64,000 nt of DNA. It comes from Aplectana chamaeleonis. Lineage: Eukaryota > Nematoda > Chromadorea > Rhabditida > Cosmocercidae. Position numbers and translations under genes: made by a program. The notes under the pieces are model-generated. The model did no database searches, was not told where the DNA came from, and saw only the letters and a list, made by a program, of their open reading frames with translations. Numbering within the stretch: position 1 is the stretch's first letter; each line of letters opens with the position of its first letter. The stretch is from contig JAPDOI010000149.1 in assembly GCA_029168955.1 (NCBI GenBank), forward strand, positions 859,001-923,000, in the 5' to 3' direction. This document shows positions 52,427-63,378 of this stretch, in pieces.

Positions 52427-54126
52427 GGGGAGGGAGCAGAAGATGCTGTTTGTAAAGTTGGCCGGGTTGAAAATATCATTTAGCGCGGTGAAACCTGATG
52501 GCCGTCACGGGGGTCCGTATCATTCGGCACCCAAAAAGTGTTTGCCGCCAGTACAAGTGGGCACGTTTTATGGTAGGGAGAGAGATAATTGCACCCCGCC
52601 TCGTTGGCGACTGCAGATCGTCGACACCGCGTCGCGGAGAAGACTGTCGCGCCGGCGGCGAGTGGGATTGAGCTACGTCTGCTATCAGGGGAAATGAAGC
52701 TGAAACTTGGCAAGTGAACTTCAGCAGACCTGAACTTCATCCTCAAGCTGTTATATCTTAAAGCTTCACGTTTGAAACCTTGAATTTCACCTAGCAAACT
52801 GAAAGTTTTGGTTCCTTTGTTTACTGACCAAATATGCAGTAGAAATGTGTCTCTGGGGTTCTAAAGATTCCGAAGCTTCTACGTCAGAAGCTGAAATTTG
52901 AAAATTTCAGTTTTCATCCTGAAGACCTAAAATTTAAACTTTCTGGTTTTAAGACCAGTCATTAAGTTCAAATGTGTCGTTGAGCTTTTACAAGGTTCTG
53001 AACTGGTCAGCTTCAGAGAGAAGCTGAAATTTGAAAATTTCAATTTTCATACTGAAGACCAAAGAAATTAATTTTCTGGTTTTAGGACCTGTCATGAGGT
53101 TGGAATGCGCTAATAAAGGAGTACCAGGTTTCGCACAGAATCAATCCAACCATTTAGTCGAAATAAGTTTTAACGCAATGCAGAATCCTCGTACATTGGT
53201 GAATTTGATAACGAAAAAATTGCCAAATGTTTGAAAGGTTATTATTCTGCCGGTCATATTATGATCTCTACGAGAGAACTTATTTTCATCAATATGTTCT
53301 GGTCGTCGTCGGGTAATATGCAGTGTGAATCAGCATGCGATCGAAGTTGACCTTATACAGCGTTTATGGGCTAATGAGGCTCTGCGGTGCAGTCGACGCT
53401 GAGTCTTGAATTATCCATGTTTCTATTATGTCACAACGAGAACAGGCTCAGGCACAGCGGTAGTCCGGGTCGTCCTGAACAACGACCCCCCCCCCTGAGA
53501 GGGACATTTTTTCGACTAAAAAACGACCCTCTAGGAAGGGTGAAAAAATTGGTAGACTTTACTGACTCGTTTCATTTTGGAGGTTTTTTTCAATTTATGG
53601 ACCCTCACCATTCCAAAGGGGATGAATAGCGTTCCATGCGCTGCCGATATTGAAAAACTTCAGCCAGATGGAAAATTGAAAAGCACTTCAGAAGCCGGGA
53701 AAATCCTCGCCCTCCGTTTTTGGCCACGGTGGTCCGGTGGGGCTTTCGGACCACCGTGGGACCACCGTTCATTTTACCGGCCATAACTCGGCTCAAAATC
53801 GATTTTATGAGCTCATCTCCGGACCTTAACGTTTTCTAATATCTTCCTACAGTTTCCACTTTTTCACTAGGTCATGTATATAGACGAACCTTTTTCGATT
53901 TTTTACCGATTTTTTCCATGTCCGGAGGGGGTAGGTGAAGTTCAGTTTTTGAAAAAAAAGTTTTTTTTTTCACCTATCTATAAATGATTTTTGGAACATT
54001 TCCAGTCCATTGGTACCCTCGTTCCGGGTACTTTTTTTTGAAACCTGGCATTCCGCCATTTCCAGACTCGCTTCCGTTCGGCTTGCACGATTTTGAACTT
54101 GTTTCGAATCTTCGAGTGCTAAGGTA
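52427..54126. other. No assigned gene; local repeats
   Basis: 52887-53110 contains a roughly 140-bp tandem pair (GCTGAAATTTGAAAATTTCA each time). 53715-53770 is a palindromic patch built on ACGGTGGTCCG, with related words at 53460 and 59680-59700. 52560-52670 is G+C-rich. No exon supported. Confidence 0.45.
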
Positions 54127-54405
54127 CTGTGCTTATCTGGGCCAAATTCCGGTCCGCAATTGCGTCTCGACACGCTTTGCAGCCGCACGCGCTCGACTCA
54201 GTCGGGTTTCCAGCGCCAAAGCCGACTCGCTGTGGCTTTTTTACACAATTTTCACCAATTTTTCTTAGTTTCCAGTTTCCAAAACCCACCTGGAGTCAGC
54301 AGATCGGCGGCTGCGGCGCTGGAAGCTCTTCTGGCTCGGGAGCGTGCGGCCGCAAAGCGTGTCGAGACGCAATCGCGGACTGGAATTTGGCCCAGATAAG
54401 CACAG
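54127..54405. mobile_element. 279-bp TA MITE, copy 2
   Basis: TA at 54125-54126 and 54406-54407. Ends CTGTGCTTATCTGGGCC and its complement; same 279-bp length as 48093-48371. Confidence 0.93.
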
Positions 54406-54409
54406 TATT

Positions 54410-54640
54410 AAACGATGACGGAGATGTTGTGTGCTATCTTTCTAAAGTTGCGGAGCAAGAAATGGCATTAGTGTGTTATTTTTCGAAATATTTCTCCTCT
54501 AAGAGCTTCAGCACCCAAAGGTATGAGGTGTTATGTGAACCAAACAATTGTTTAAGTTTCGCTACCAACTCCGATTTTCTGGTCACGGTCTGCCCCAGAA
54601 TACGGATGAAGAGCTTCGACCTGATGCAGAAATTAATTGC
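54410..54640 (+). pseudogene. Fragment resembling LTR-retrotransposon RNase H
   Basis: The plus frame after the MITE reads LNDDGDVVCYLSK ... LVCYFSKYFSSKSFSTQRYE and VLCE..NCLSFAT. The YFSK ... Y pattern resembles the start of Ty3-type RNase H domains, and the last block is out of alignment. A decayed scrap; the family is a guess. It ends where the LINE tail begins. Confidence 0.35.
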
Positions 54641-54670
54641 AGACCTTCACTCACTCACTCACTCATCCCG

Positions 54671-57070
54671 TTAGCTGGCGGCTGGCGGAGCAGGATGACC
54701 TCTCAACCAGTACACTGCTGTAGGTGCCATAGGAGCTCTTGTGGCCTGAACGATACGCTTCCATTCAGTACGGTTCGCAGCAATTAATCTAGCATTAGGG
54801 ACACTGCACCGTTGGGACTTCAGATCCGCCTCGACTTGCTTCAACCACGTCTTTTTCGGGGCTGCTCTCTCAACCTTCCACAGTGCAGGGCGCTCTCTCC
54901 ATAACAATCTGCGCGGGAGTCGGTTTGTTTCCATTCTGCACACGTGTCCGAACCAGCGCAGCCTTCTTGTTCGAATTTGTTCTTCGATCGTGGGCTGATG
55001 GTCGCAGGTGTCTCGGATAACGTCGTTCCGTATTCGATCTCTTAAAGTTATCCCGAGGATTTGCCGCAAACACCGCGTTTGGAAGACCTCCAGCCTGCTG
55101 TGATCCGATTTCAGCAACGTCCACGACTCTGACCCGTACAGTAGGATTGGCACTATGAGCGCGCGAAACATCCGGATCTTTGTCTTGATTGACACATTAC
55201 CCTTCTTCCATAAACACCAGCCCAGCGAAGCGAAAGCAGCCGACGCCTGCCCGATCCTGCACAGTATCTCCGATGTAGCCACTACCTTTCGCTCTTGCAC
55301 CACCGATCCGAAGTACTTGAACTCCTTGACTTGCTGAAGCTCAGCTCCCTCGAAGAACACAGAAGCACGTGAACCGTCCGACGTCATGACTTTAGTCTTC
55401 TCCTTATTAATCCGCAGCCCATACGATTCCGCGATTTGTGCCATATCATTCAACAAAAGCGTGGCTTCCATGTCAGTATCGGTGAACACTGCGCTGTCGT
55501 CCGCAAACATCAAATCCGTGACAATGTCGTTATTGCCGAATTGGACCCCTCTTCTATTTTCGAAGGTCTTTCTCATAATAGCATCGACCACGGTATTAAA
55601 GAGGAGCGGCGAAATCACATCTCCCTGACGGACGCCTGCATCGACTCTGAATTCTTCGGATAGCTTGTTTCCGACGCGGACACAGCTAGTCGAGCCTCTA
55701 TAAATTTCCTGCAGAAGCTTCACCATTTTTCCTGGCATGTGTTCGCATTCCATCGATCTCCATAAGGCGGGCCAGAGCACGCAATCGAATGCCGACTTGA
55801 AATCTATGAAGGTGATAACGACGCGCTTTCCACAGCGGATCCTTTCCTCCATAACTTGACGAAGTGCGAAAATTTGATCGCTGCATCCTCGACCCGGACG
55901 AAAACCTGCTTGTTCTTCGCGACAGGTACTCTCCCGATGGCGTTGAAGTCTGGACTGGATAGTTCTCGTAAAGACTTTACCAACAATCGACAACAGGCTG
56001 ATCCCGCGATAGTTTTTACAGTCTCTGGCATCGCCCTTCTTATGGATAGGCACGACAATAGCCTTTTTCCAGGTAGATGGCACGCTCTCTGTCCGCCATA
56101 TGCGCGTGATTAACTGATGCAACTGACGCAGTAGAACATCTCCTCCTGCCTTGATGACCTCAGCAGTGACATTGTCAACACCGGACGCCTTTCCATTCCT
56201 TAGCGACTTGATTGCCGCCTTCACTTCTTCCTCAGTGGGTTCCGAGTCAAGCGCTGTCTCCTCTGGTACCTCAACTAGTATCGGTTGGACAAGTGGACCT
56301 TGTGGCGCATCGTGAGTATAGAGTTCACTGAAGAACTGCCTCCATCGCAACAGACGCTCATCTGCTGATCGCACAAAAGACCCATCCGTATTCCTGATGG
56401 AATCGCTCATGGGTTTGGTCTTCTTTCTGAGACGGTTGAGTGTTCTGTACAATGTGCGATAGTCGTTCCTTCCAACTGCCTCCTCCACTTCGTCTGCTAC
56501 TTTATTCCAGTACGACTCCCGCTCTTCTTTCAACTTTCGACGAAGCTCCTGACACAATTGACGATACCGTCCAAAGTCCGTTAGTTTCACTCGCTTCCGT
56601 TCGTCCACGAGACGGAGAGAATCGTCCGATATCCAAGGCTGCGTTCGCCGGCGTATAACAGGGCAGAGAGGCTCTGCGCATTCAAGAGCGACTTCAACTG
56701 TCTGCTTCTCGTGCTCGTCTATAGACAAGGCATCTTCCAGAACAGCGAACCGATTCGACAGCGCGAGTTGAAATGTTTCTTTTGTTCCTGGCGCCATCAA
56801 GTGTGACCAGTCAAGCTTCTTTCTAGGGGGCTCCTCACGCCTACGTCGTCGTAAACGAAGCTGCATCACTGCACGCAAGAGATAATGGTCGGATCCACAA
56901 TCAGGCCCTCTCATGGCTCGCACATCTTTCAGTGATGATCTAAAACGTGAGTTTATCAGCACGTAGTCCAAGGTGGCCACATCTCGTCCAGTTGGATTCC
57001 TCCATGTTAACTGATGCTTCCTGGGGTGCCGGAATTGACTGTTACCGATGGCAAGCTCGTTGAACGCAGC
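54671..57070 (-). CDS. RTE LINE: end of endonuclease, reverse transcriptase, C-terminal domain
   Basis: 769 codons are open from ATG 56980, and the frame is open further up to about 57070. In order: last endonuclease motifs (DYVLINSRF, GSDHYLL), a linker, the RT palm (KAIVVPIHKKGDARDCKNYR, ITFIDFKSAFD with the first Asp, VRQGDVISPLLFN, LMFADDSAVF with the FADD catalytic pair), thumb, then the C-terminal RRLRWFGHVCRM block common to RTE-like elements. All RT catalytic residues are present. The normal start is in the upstream endonuclease segment; the split is due to a one-base frameshift near 57073. Confidence 0.9.
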   Translation of the reverse strand, partial: AAFNELAIGNSQFRHPRKHQLTWRNPTGRDVATLDYVLINSRFRSSLKDVRAMRGPDCGSDHYLLRAVMQLRLRRRRREEPPRKKLDWSHLMAPGTKETFQLALSNRFAVLEDALSIDEHEKQTVEVALECAEPLCPVIRRRTQPWISDDSLRLVDERKRVKLTDFGRYRQLCQELRRKLKEERESYWNKVADEVEEAVGRNDYRTLYRTLNRLRKKTKPMSDSIRNTDGSFVRSADERLLRWRQFFSELYTHDAPQGPLVQPILVEVPEETALDSEPTEEEVKAAIKSLRNGKASGVDNVTAEVIKAGGDVLLRQLHQLITRIWRTESVPSTWKKAIVVPIHKKGDARDCKNYRGISLLSIVGKVFTRTIQSRLQRHRESTCREEQAGFRPGRGCSDQIFALRQVMEERIRCGKRVVITFIDFKSAFDCVLWPALWRSMECEHMPGKMVKLLQEIYRGSTSCVRVGNKLSEEFRVDAGVRQGDVISPLLFNTVVDAIMRKTFENRRGVQFGNNDIVTDLMFADDSAVFTDTDMEATLLLNDMAQIAESYGLRINKEKTKVMTSDGSRASVFFEGAELQQVKEFKYFGSVVQERKVVATSEILCRIGQASAAFASLGWCLWKKGNVSIKTKIRMFRALIVPILLYGSESWTLLKSDHSRLEVFQTRCLRQILGITLRDRIRNDVIRDTCDHQPTIEEQIRTRRLRWFGHVCRMETNRLPRRLLWRERPALWKVERAAPKKTWLKQVEADLKSQRCSVPNARLIAANRTEWKRIVQATRAPMAPTAVYWLRGHPAPPAAS

Positions 57071-57753
57071 GAACGAAGTAGGCGTAGTCCATTATCATTT
57101 ATTTCGCCCACGCTGAACCTGCCCAACACTCCTTCCCAGCCTGTTCTGTCACTACCGACTCTTGCGTTGAAATCACCCGCTACAATGGTGACATCGGTTT
57201 TCGGGATAGTATTCAGCAAGTCCTGGAGTTGGCTGTAGAACTCGTCCTTGTCAAGGTCAGAACTTGGCTCCGTTGGTGCATAGATGGACACGAAATGGGT
57301 CTTGATTGTTCCGCTCAAAACAAAAACAGCGATCCTGCCAGAAATCGGCTCGAATGAAACAACGCTTCCAGCTGCGCGACTGCCTAGCATAAATCCAACA
57401 CCATTGCGATGTCCGTCCTGACCGGAATAGTACAGCACCATCTTTTCGCTACTCTCCGGCACCTGAATGGTCACCGTTCCAAATCCGCTCATCCTCAGCT
57501 CGGAAAGTGCAGCAATCGATATGTTGGACCTTGACAACTCTCTTGCTATTATCTCTTTCTGACCGACGCAGTGTCCCGTTCGCACATTCCATGCTCCAAT
57601 CCTCAGCTCCTTCTTAGGTGTCACCAGTCGTCCTCCATTTTGGCCAGTAGTATTCTTCTCACCAACACCCTGGTTCCCTAGTGTTGGCGCATCGGCTGCC
57701 CCGAATGCGGTAGCTTCTTCGTTGTTTCCTAAGAGACTTTCCATGGTTACCAC
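57007..57753 (-). CDS. RTE LINE: N-terminal AP endonuclease
   Basis: From ATG 57753. Motifs: LRIGAWNVRTG (substrate-binding Asn), IAALSELRM (catalytic Glu), RNGVGFML, FVSIYAPT and TIVAGDFNARVG (Asp/Asn of the active site). The true frame leaves this one near 57073; the last 20 or so residues before the TAA at 57007 are shifted nonsense. Cleaves target DNA for priming in this class. Confidence 0.88.
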   Translation of the reverse strand: MVTMESLLGNNEEATAFGAADAPTLGNQGVGEKNTTGQNGGRLVTPKKELRIGAWNVRTGHCVGQKEIIARELSRSNISIAALSELRMSGFGTVTIQVPESSEKMVLYYSGQDGHRNGVGFMLGSRAAGSVVSFEPISGRIAVFVLSGTIKTHFVSIYAPTEPSSDLDKDEFYSQLQDLLNTIPKTDVTIVAGDFNARVGSDRTGWEGVLGRFSVGEINDNGLRLLRSLRSTSLPSVTVNSGTPGSIS

Positions 57754-57839
57754 CTAAGTTTTCCAGCCCGTCGGTAGTACGGGGGGCCAACCCTCCTCCT
57801 TTCTCATCCGGACTTGGGACCGGCAATGGCGGAGTTTGG

Positions 57840-59457
57840 GACCGGCAATGGCGGAGTTCCTTATGCAAAGGGTGCCAAAAGGAAGTGGGAACAGTATGAG
57901 GACCATTTACACAATGAGAGCTCAATTGCTGAAGCTTGCGACAACGCTGTAGGTCCTAGCAGAGAGAGACAGAATGGTCTTTCTCACAAGCCCTTCGCGT
58001 TTGCCATAAGAAAGGTGATGGCCCCGTCTGCCAACGGTGCATCTGTGATGACAGGGCACATAAACGGCATTCATGCAAGACTTCAGCGCATAGTAAATGA
58101 CGAGACCACACTCTATGGAAATATGAGAGCAGGTGCGAACCCTCTATTAAGTATCTAAATATGCTTTGTTTTAGATTTTTTCTCAACTTCTACGCAGCAC
58201 ATACACTGAATTCCGTCGTAACTTCTCAGAACAACTACGCGTATCGGCTCGCTCAGGAACAAATGAACTTTTCGTACCTCAAAATGGGGGAGGTACATCG
58301 GGTCCGCTGGTCGGCAAGCGCTAGCAAAGATCCTACGCAACTACCCGTTTTGATGGGGAGCCTTCAAGCCTTGGCGAACGAAGAGACAACTGAAAGTATC
58401 AAAGCAAGAGCTGTGGCTGCTGCGTGGACGGGCGCACGTTTCCAATTCTTCACCACGTGAGCCACACATTATTCCAGCTGACATTATTTTCGGAGGAACT
58501 ACAATAAGAAGAAGGTCTCATAGTATACAATGTGTCTCGCTGGCGCTATTTCGACCACATGATGGGAGACAAGGGCGGCAAAATGGCGAATGTTGCACAA
58601 AGATTATTGAGAGACAATAACGTTTTGAAAATTAAGAATCCCTTGAGCTTAAGATACGAAAGTGTGAGCACAGAGTTTCTCGATCAGTACTATACCTCTT
58701 TTGAAGGCCCAATATCTGAGTACCTGCTGTTTTATGACGCTAAGACATTTAAGGGCCTTAGTGGACCGACGTCGCAAAGAATTGAAACGCTCTCAATTTC
58801 GGAGTTCTGAAACATGAAGCCAGAAAAACAGAGATGAGTCACACTCCATCAAAGAGACCAAGGCAACGCTGATCGTTACACCGATTACATTACCTTTAAC
58901 ATCGATGCTCTTAGCCATCGAGCCTTGGGTAAAGTGTATAACGAAGTGACATCTGTTGCTCTGGTTAGCACCCACATCACTGAGTTTTACTTCAGCTATA
59001 CCAATCAGATTCAAGTGTATATGTCCCCAACAGATGACCCTAACGCAGAAAGCAGGAGTACTTCCCCTATGCTATGGGTCGTCACATACTGCTGGAGATG
59101 ATACATTGTGAAATAGCGAGTCTCGAAAACTTCGAAATGTATAAACCTACAAACGCCAAGTTCAATACCAGAGGTTGGCCCAAATATATAGACGACGCGA
59201 ACAAGATATACATCACAGTACGCCTAGATTCGATTACGAACTCAATCGCCTTACTTCAAAAGTACTGCGCTATACAGGATGCGATGCCATCGGGCGAAAC
59301 CTTCTACGCTACCACTGCCAGTTCTGCACGAAGTTTGCAGTCGTGGCCAAAAGACTTTCGACGCAATAAAAATAGTCTCCGCTTCCATCGGATTTCGCTA
59401 CAAAATCACGAAGTAATGTCTATTCCAAATGTTGTAGGAGAGGTAATGTTGAGCTAG
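57840..59457 (+). pseudogene. Multiply broken gene of unknown family (about 500 residues)
   Basis: Coding-like text jumps between all three plus frames. 57840-58132: AKRKWEQYEDHLHNESSIAE, HINGIHARLQRIVNDETTLY. Then a 42-bp GT...TTTTAG stretch (58133-58174) that looks like an intron but leaves the wrong phase. 58175-58457: LAQEQMNFSYLKMGEVHRVR. 58459-58515: EPHIIPADIIFGGTT. About 58512-59060: MGDKGGKMANVAQRLLRD, DQYYTSFEGPISEYLLFYDA, with TGA at 58808 and 58832, then DRYTDYITFNIDALSHRALG. About 59060 on: MGRHILLEMIHCEIASLENF, then more shifts to about 59410. No motif tells the function. I considered capsid or nucleoprotein genes of viral or virus-like elements but have no firm evidence. Confidence 0.55.
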
Positions 59458-60001
59458 TACACGTTTGATGATTTACTCCATTTTTCATTTCAAACCGCTC
59501 TTGTTCCATCGATGTTTACTATTCCATGGTAAATAATCATGGTCCCAGACAATTTTACCTCAAGATTAGATTTTTCAGCGATACAGACATTATTTTAGAT
59601 GGGTCAAAAAAATAACGACCCCCTCCCGAAAATTTCAAGTTTTCCCAAAAAAATGACGACCCCCCCCTTAGTCACACGGTAGTCCGCGGACCACCGTGAG
59701 CCTGACCCTGAACGAGAATAGAGAGGGTGGGGAGTAGCTGACGACTATGCAACTACATTATGATATTTTCTGGCGAATTTCAAGCAGGCTGCTGTGGTGA
59801 GTTCGTTTTATCTATATCACACTATACACACAGTCAGAATTGAACCTTACAGGAGAAATAGTCTAGATATTTATTCTTCGAAGGCATTTTTTCATCATTG
59901 CGAAATCTCACTGAACATTTATTCAAGAATCAAAAGAAACTTATCCCTCTGTCTTATAGTTTCTGATTCCCGTAAAATTCGATTTCTTCCGAATTGCACA
60001 T
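59458..60001. other. No gene seen
   Basis: Contains a C8 run near 59653 followed by CACGGTAGTCCGCGGACCACCGTG (59679-59702), an almost perfect 24-bp palindrome related to 53720-53760. Confidence 0.5.
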
Positions 60002-60005
60002 TTAA

Positions 60006-60076
60006 AGGCAGTGTTCACGATGAAAAAAGTGTTTGAAATTCCACTAGGAATGGGTAGTGGAGGTTTTGTGAAAACG
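60006..60076. mobile_element. Solo TTAA-family terminus (family A right-end type)
   Basis: TTAA at 60002-60005, then AGGCAGTGTTCACGAT and TTCCACTAGGAATGGGTAGT, the same subterminal text as the 15641-16126 copy. Its remainder is replaced by a palindrome. Confidence 0.75.
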
Positions 60077-60656
60077 GGGAGCGTTCGCCAAACTTGGCAG
60101 AAAAGTGTCCTATGCTTGTAACTTTTTTTGAGCGGAGGCTTTTTCGGATTCTGAAAACGGTATCACATTCACAGCTCAAATTTCTACATAATAGTTTGCA
60201 TTGTGGAACGAAGTTCCCTAAAATCGCTTTGTTTTCGAGTAAAATTGTTTTTGCGGTCGTTTCACAAAAACGTCGCGCGCGGCAAAGTCCCGACTTTTCA
60301 GGAAGCTCCCGAGCGTGTTTAATGAAGGATTTCGAAAATTCAATCTGAACAGGTCTCAAGATTGTCCCATTTTCATCTAATTTATGAAGAAAACATGGAG
60401 CTTGCTCTTCTATTACTTGTACAATTACTACTCGAAGTTTCGCCGAACTTTGCCGGGCGCGACGTTTTTGTGAAACGACCGCAAAAATAATTTTACTCGA
60501 AAACAAATCGATTTTAGGGAACTTCGTTCCACAATGCAAATTATTATGTAGGAATTTGAGCTGTGAATATGATAGCGTTTTCAGAATCCAAAAACGTCTT
60601 CGTTCACAACAAGTTGCATGCATCGGATGCTTTTTTTGCCAAGTTTGCCAAATGCT
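60077..60656. mobile_element. 580-bp palindromic repeat
   Basis: The left arm 60085-60292 (GATTCTGAAAACGGTATCAC; TGGAACGAAGTTCCCTAAAA; CGGTCGTTTCACAAAAACGT) is inverted at 60450-60650. Loop about 160 bp. Open frames of 84 and 202 codons here are palindrome by-products. Confidence 0.75.
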
Positions 60657-60853
60657 ACACGTTTTTTACAAAATTTAGCGCGGGTATTGTATCGTCGAAT
60701 GTGCATGTCTAGTTCCTCGTGAAACACCCAAGTATTTTATTGTTGATATATAACAATCGACCCCTTTGCTTTCGAATGTCAAATTCGAAAGCGTTCAAAA
60801 TTTGAAAATTATTTAATTCATTGAGTCGCTTCTTAGAAATATGGTCAGTGAGA

Positions 60854-61560
60854 TTACGCCATGATGAAGAAGTGCATTTGCAGAACAAACATCAAGAGAA
60901 ATCCACTTTCACCGAAAGGTTTGATTCTGACTGAAAATGGGTTTAGTGTGATATGAATACCCAGTTTCGTCTCACACCGCTTCGCGGCGCTCGCACATGC
61001 ACTCTCGCCGCTGCGCGGAGTTCGATTTCCTCCCATCATAAAGACCGGGGCTTTGTTAAAGATCTTTGCAGCTTGGTAGAAGTGAGCGTCTTTTTTCCAA
61101 TCATCGCTATCATTAGAGGATATTTCGCCATAGCCGACCGCCGCAACAGATGTTTTGTCAAAATGTAAAGTTTTTAAGTAGTGCCTCGGAGTTTTCCTGC
61201 TTTCTGACAAACTCTTTCAGGGTTGTGTAAAGAAATCAAGTGTAAATGAAAAGTATTATCTGTTTGCCTCAAAGTCGCCAATCGGCTGCCTTTTTCATTC
61301 ATATGGAGGGTCAAAAATGAAAGTTTATGCTCAAAATGCACTCCTCTCTCTTTAATTACCCTCTGCTCCAAATCACGCAACTTATCTGTGCGATTTCTTT
61401 GAAAGCATTTCTTTCAATGCAGGCAGGTACATAGTTTCAAGAAAGACATCAGATTCCTCAAGCTTCCACGCGAAAACATTTTGATATTATACCCACAATC
61501 TCACTGATGTTGCGCACTCGCTCCTGCAGCTTCTGCACCTCTGCCTATGAAAAAGGTTTC
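60854..61560 (-). CDS. Possible coiled-coil gene, exon structure unresolved
   Basis: Minus-strand coding-like segments: EVQKLQERVRNISEI (near 61530-61490, after an acceptor-like TAGGCAG), KLRDLEQRVIKERGVHFEHK (about 61390-61330), LKEFVRKQENSEALLKNFTF followed by TGA (about 61220-61158), and, in another frame, SSNDSDDWKKDAHFYQAAKI (about 61130-61070). The heptad-like Leu/Glu/Lys composition suggests a coiled coil. Frames differ between segments, so small introns or decay are involved. Family not recognised. Confidence 0.35.
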
Positions 61561-61589
61561 CACTCAATCCTCTCAAATCCCTATACTTT

Positions 61590-61925
61590 TTCAGTAAGTG
61601 TGTGCGCAGACTCATTTAATTTCTAATCTTTTCCCGAACGTTGTTCTCGCTCCTCCTTATTCATCATACACCTTCCAAAGTGGTGTACGCACACCTTTTC
61701 AAACTCTAGTAACTTTCCTCAACGATTCGCTTTTCCTTAACCCCTATACACCTCCGAAAAATAGGATGTGCACTTCCTTCCAAGCTCAAAACACTCTCCT
61801 GGACCCGGACGTTGTGCGGGCTTCTCCTAAACCCCTACACACCTTTTCTACTGGTGTGCGCACACCCCTTCTAACCCCAGTCACCTTCATCGACCGTGTG
61901 CGCGCTCCTCTTAAAGGCATCGTAC
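61590..61925. repeat. Diverged tandem repeat, about 50-bp unit, block 1
   Basis: Units resemble GTGTGCGCGCTCCTCCTAAA followed by CCCCTACACACCTTC. About six or seven diverged copies. Confidence 0.6.
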
Positions 61926-62464
61926 GCGCTGAAAACCATGTTTCGTTTTTAAACGTTTTTGGGATGTTAGCCCCCTATAGTGACTAAAGGTAGCGAAAAG
62001 CCCGCTCAAAAACGTTAACTTTTCAAGAAAAAACGTTTTAAAAAAACTTCTGAAAATCATTTGAATTTCGCGCCGGCATCGACTCAGGATAGTTACGCGG
62101 AGGGCGCAAGGAACAGTTCTACAATTCGTCCATTGGCGCAGGGGTGGAAGCAATCGCTCGTTGTGTGACGAGAAATTTCCAGTCGATAATGCCACTTTCG
62201 TCCGACGCTGCGTCAGCGTACAGTGGCATGCCCTGTACTTAGCGACACGACGTTCTGCTCAAATATTGCGAAAGTGCCAAATGACTGACGGAAGGGCCGG
62301 CCCCTTTTGACGGAATTCCTTACTTTCCACTTCCTCTATACTCACAATGGTACGTTTTTGAGCAGCCAAGCTCGTTGTACGTTCTCACAGGGGCCCGAGG
62401 AAGGGATTGAGCATAAAAAATGGAAAGTGGATTTCAGCGCGTACGATGCCTTTAAACCTCGTAA
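61926..62464. other. Unrelated sequence between the two tandem blocks
   Basis: No gene seen. It may be an insertion that split one array, but I found no inverted ends. Confidence 0.35.
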
Positions 62465-62935
62465 CCGTACTCCTTCCAGCGACACAGCGCGCACCTCCTG
62501 AGATCCCACTAACCTTCCGTGACCCTGGGTGGAAACCTCCTGAGCCATAACATTTTTTCAAATTTGTGCTCGTTCCTCTTCAACCTCGAATAACTTCTCA
62601 CGACATTGTGCGCTCTTCATAAACCCTTGCGAAAACTAAATAAACTCCTAAACCTCCATTCACTATCAAATCCACCTGCGCGCTTCTCATAGTCTCCTAA
62701 TCGTTTCCCAAGACTTCTTTGCGCGCCTCCTGGACCCCTATTTACTTCCACGACGCTAAACGTGCTCCTCCTGTACCCCTTCTCCCTACCAACGACACTG
62801 CACGCTTTTTGTGAACCCCTATTCACCTTCCAAGACACTGTGCGCGCTGTTCGTAGACCACTTACTCACTTTCCACGGCACTGTGCGTGCTCCTTCTGAA
62901 ACTCTACTCGTTTTCTACGACGTTGTCCAAATTGG
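62465..62935. repeat. Diverged tandem repeat, about 50-bp unit, block 2
   Basis: Same unit as block 1 (CACTGTGCGCGCT, CCTGAACCCCTATTCACC, TTCCACGAC). A stray unit is at 63530-63565. Confidence 0.65.
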
Positions 62936-63378
62936 CATAACATTATCGTTCTCTACTTTATGACAAAATTCTGGAATTTCTGAGTGTCATTTATTCACCC
63001 GTGCATGCGTGCGTACGTACAGATAGTTGCTCAGACACACATTATGGCGAAACGTACTCTGCGAGAGTAGAGATAGGACTGTGCACCGCTATGTGACATC
63101 GAGGCTCCCTAATACGACCTACTTCAATGGATAGCTAAAAAACTGTATGCAACAGCTTTTGTAGTCAGACACATCACCACGCCCATAATTATACATGAGG
63201 ATGAGGATAAGGATGAGGAGTTGCTGGATTCGCGTTCGCTTTCGTTAAAACAGGTTAGACCGCGGCTACTTTCTATTTCCAATAACGCGAACCTTACGGT
63301 AAACCTGAAGCCCCGCCCCCTTTCACAAAGTAACTCGTGGTGGTCCCTCAGCTCCATGCACGTTCTAGGCGTTACTTT
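62936..63378. other. No gene seen
   Basis: Contains GATGAGGATAAGGATGAG (63197-63217), a short acidic-codon repeat echoed at 63715-63732. Confidence 0.4.

Larger units (their letters stand above)
54645..57860 (-). mobile_element. RTE-type LINE, nearly intact
   Basis: Minus-strand AP-endonuclease plus RT with a very short 3' UTR. After the RT stop only about ten bases precede a tail of GAGT repeats (complement of CACTCACTCACTCAC at 54648-54662), typical of RTE elements. A 22-bp segment (TTGGGACCGGCAATGGCGGA) is present twice in a row at 57814-57857, near the 5' end; the exact 5' boundary is unknown. Only one frameshift is apparent. Confidence 0.85.

Noticed and set aside
58808..58834. UGA read as an amino acid, since UGA interrupts coding-like text here, at 13479 and at 16994
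   Set aside because: Trp is encoded by TGG elsewhere in these genes, TGA serves as the natural stop of the methyltransferase and JmjC exons, and single G-to-A or C-to-T changes explain each case.
53435..59725. One large element bounded by ACGGTAGTCCG words at both sides
   Set aside because: The words are short, internally palindromic and occur several times within 53.4-53.8 kb, so they do not define paired termini.
60015..60623. 202-codon minus frame
   Set aside because: Crosses a 580-bp palindrome, and both arms give mirror-image peptides.
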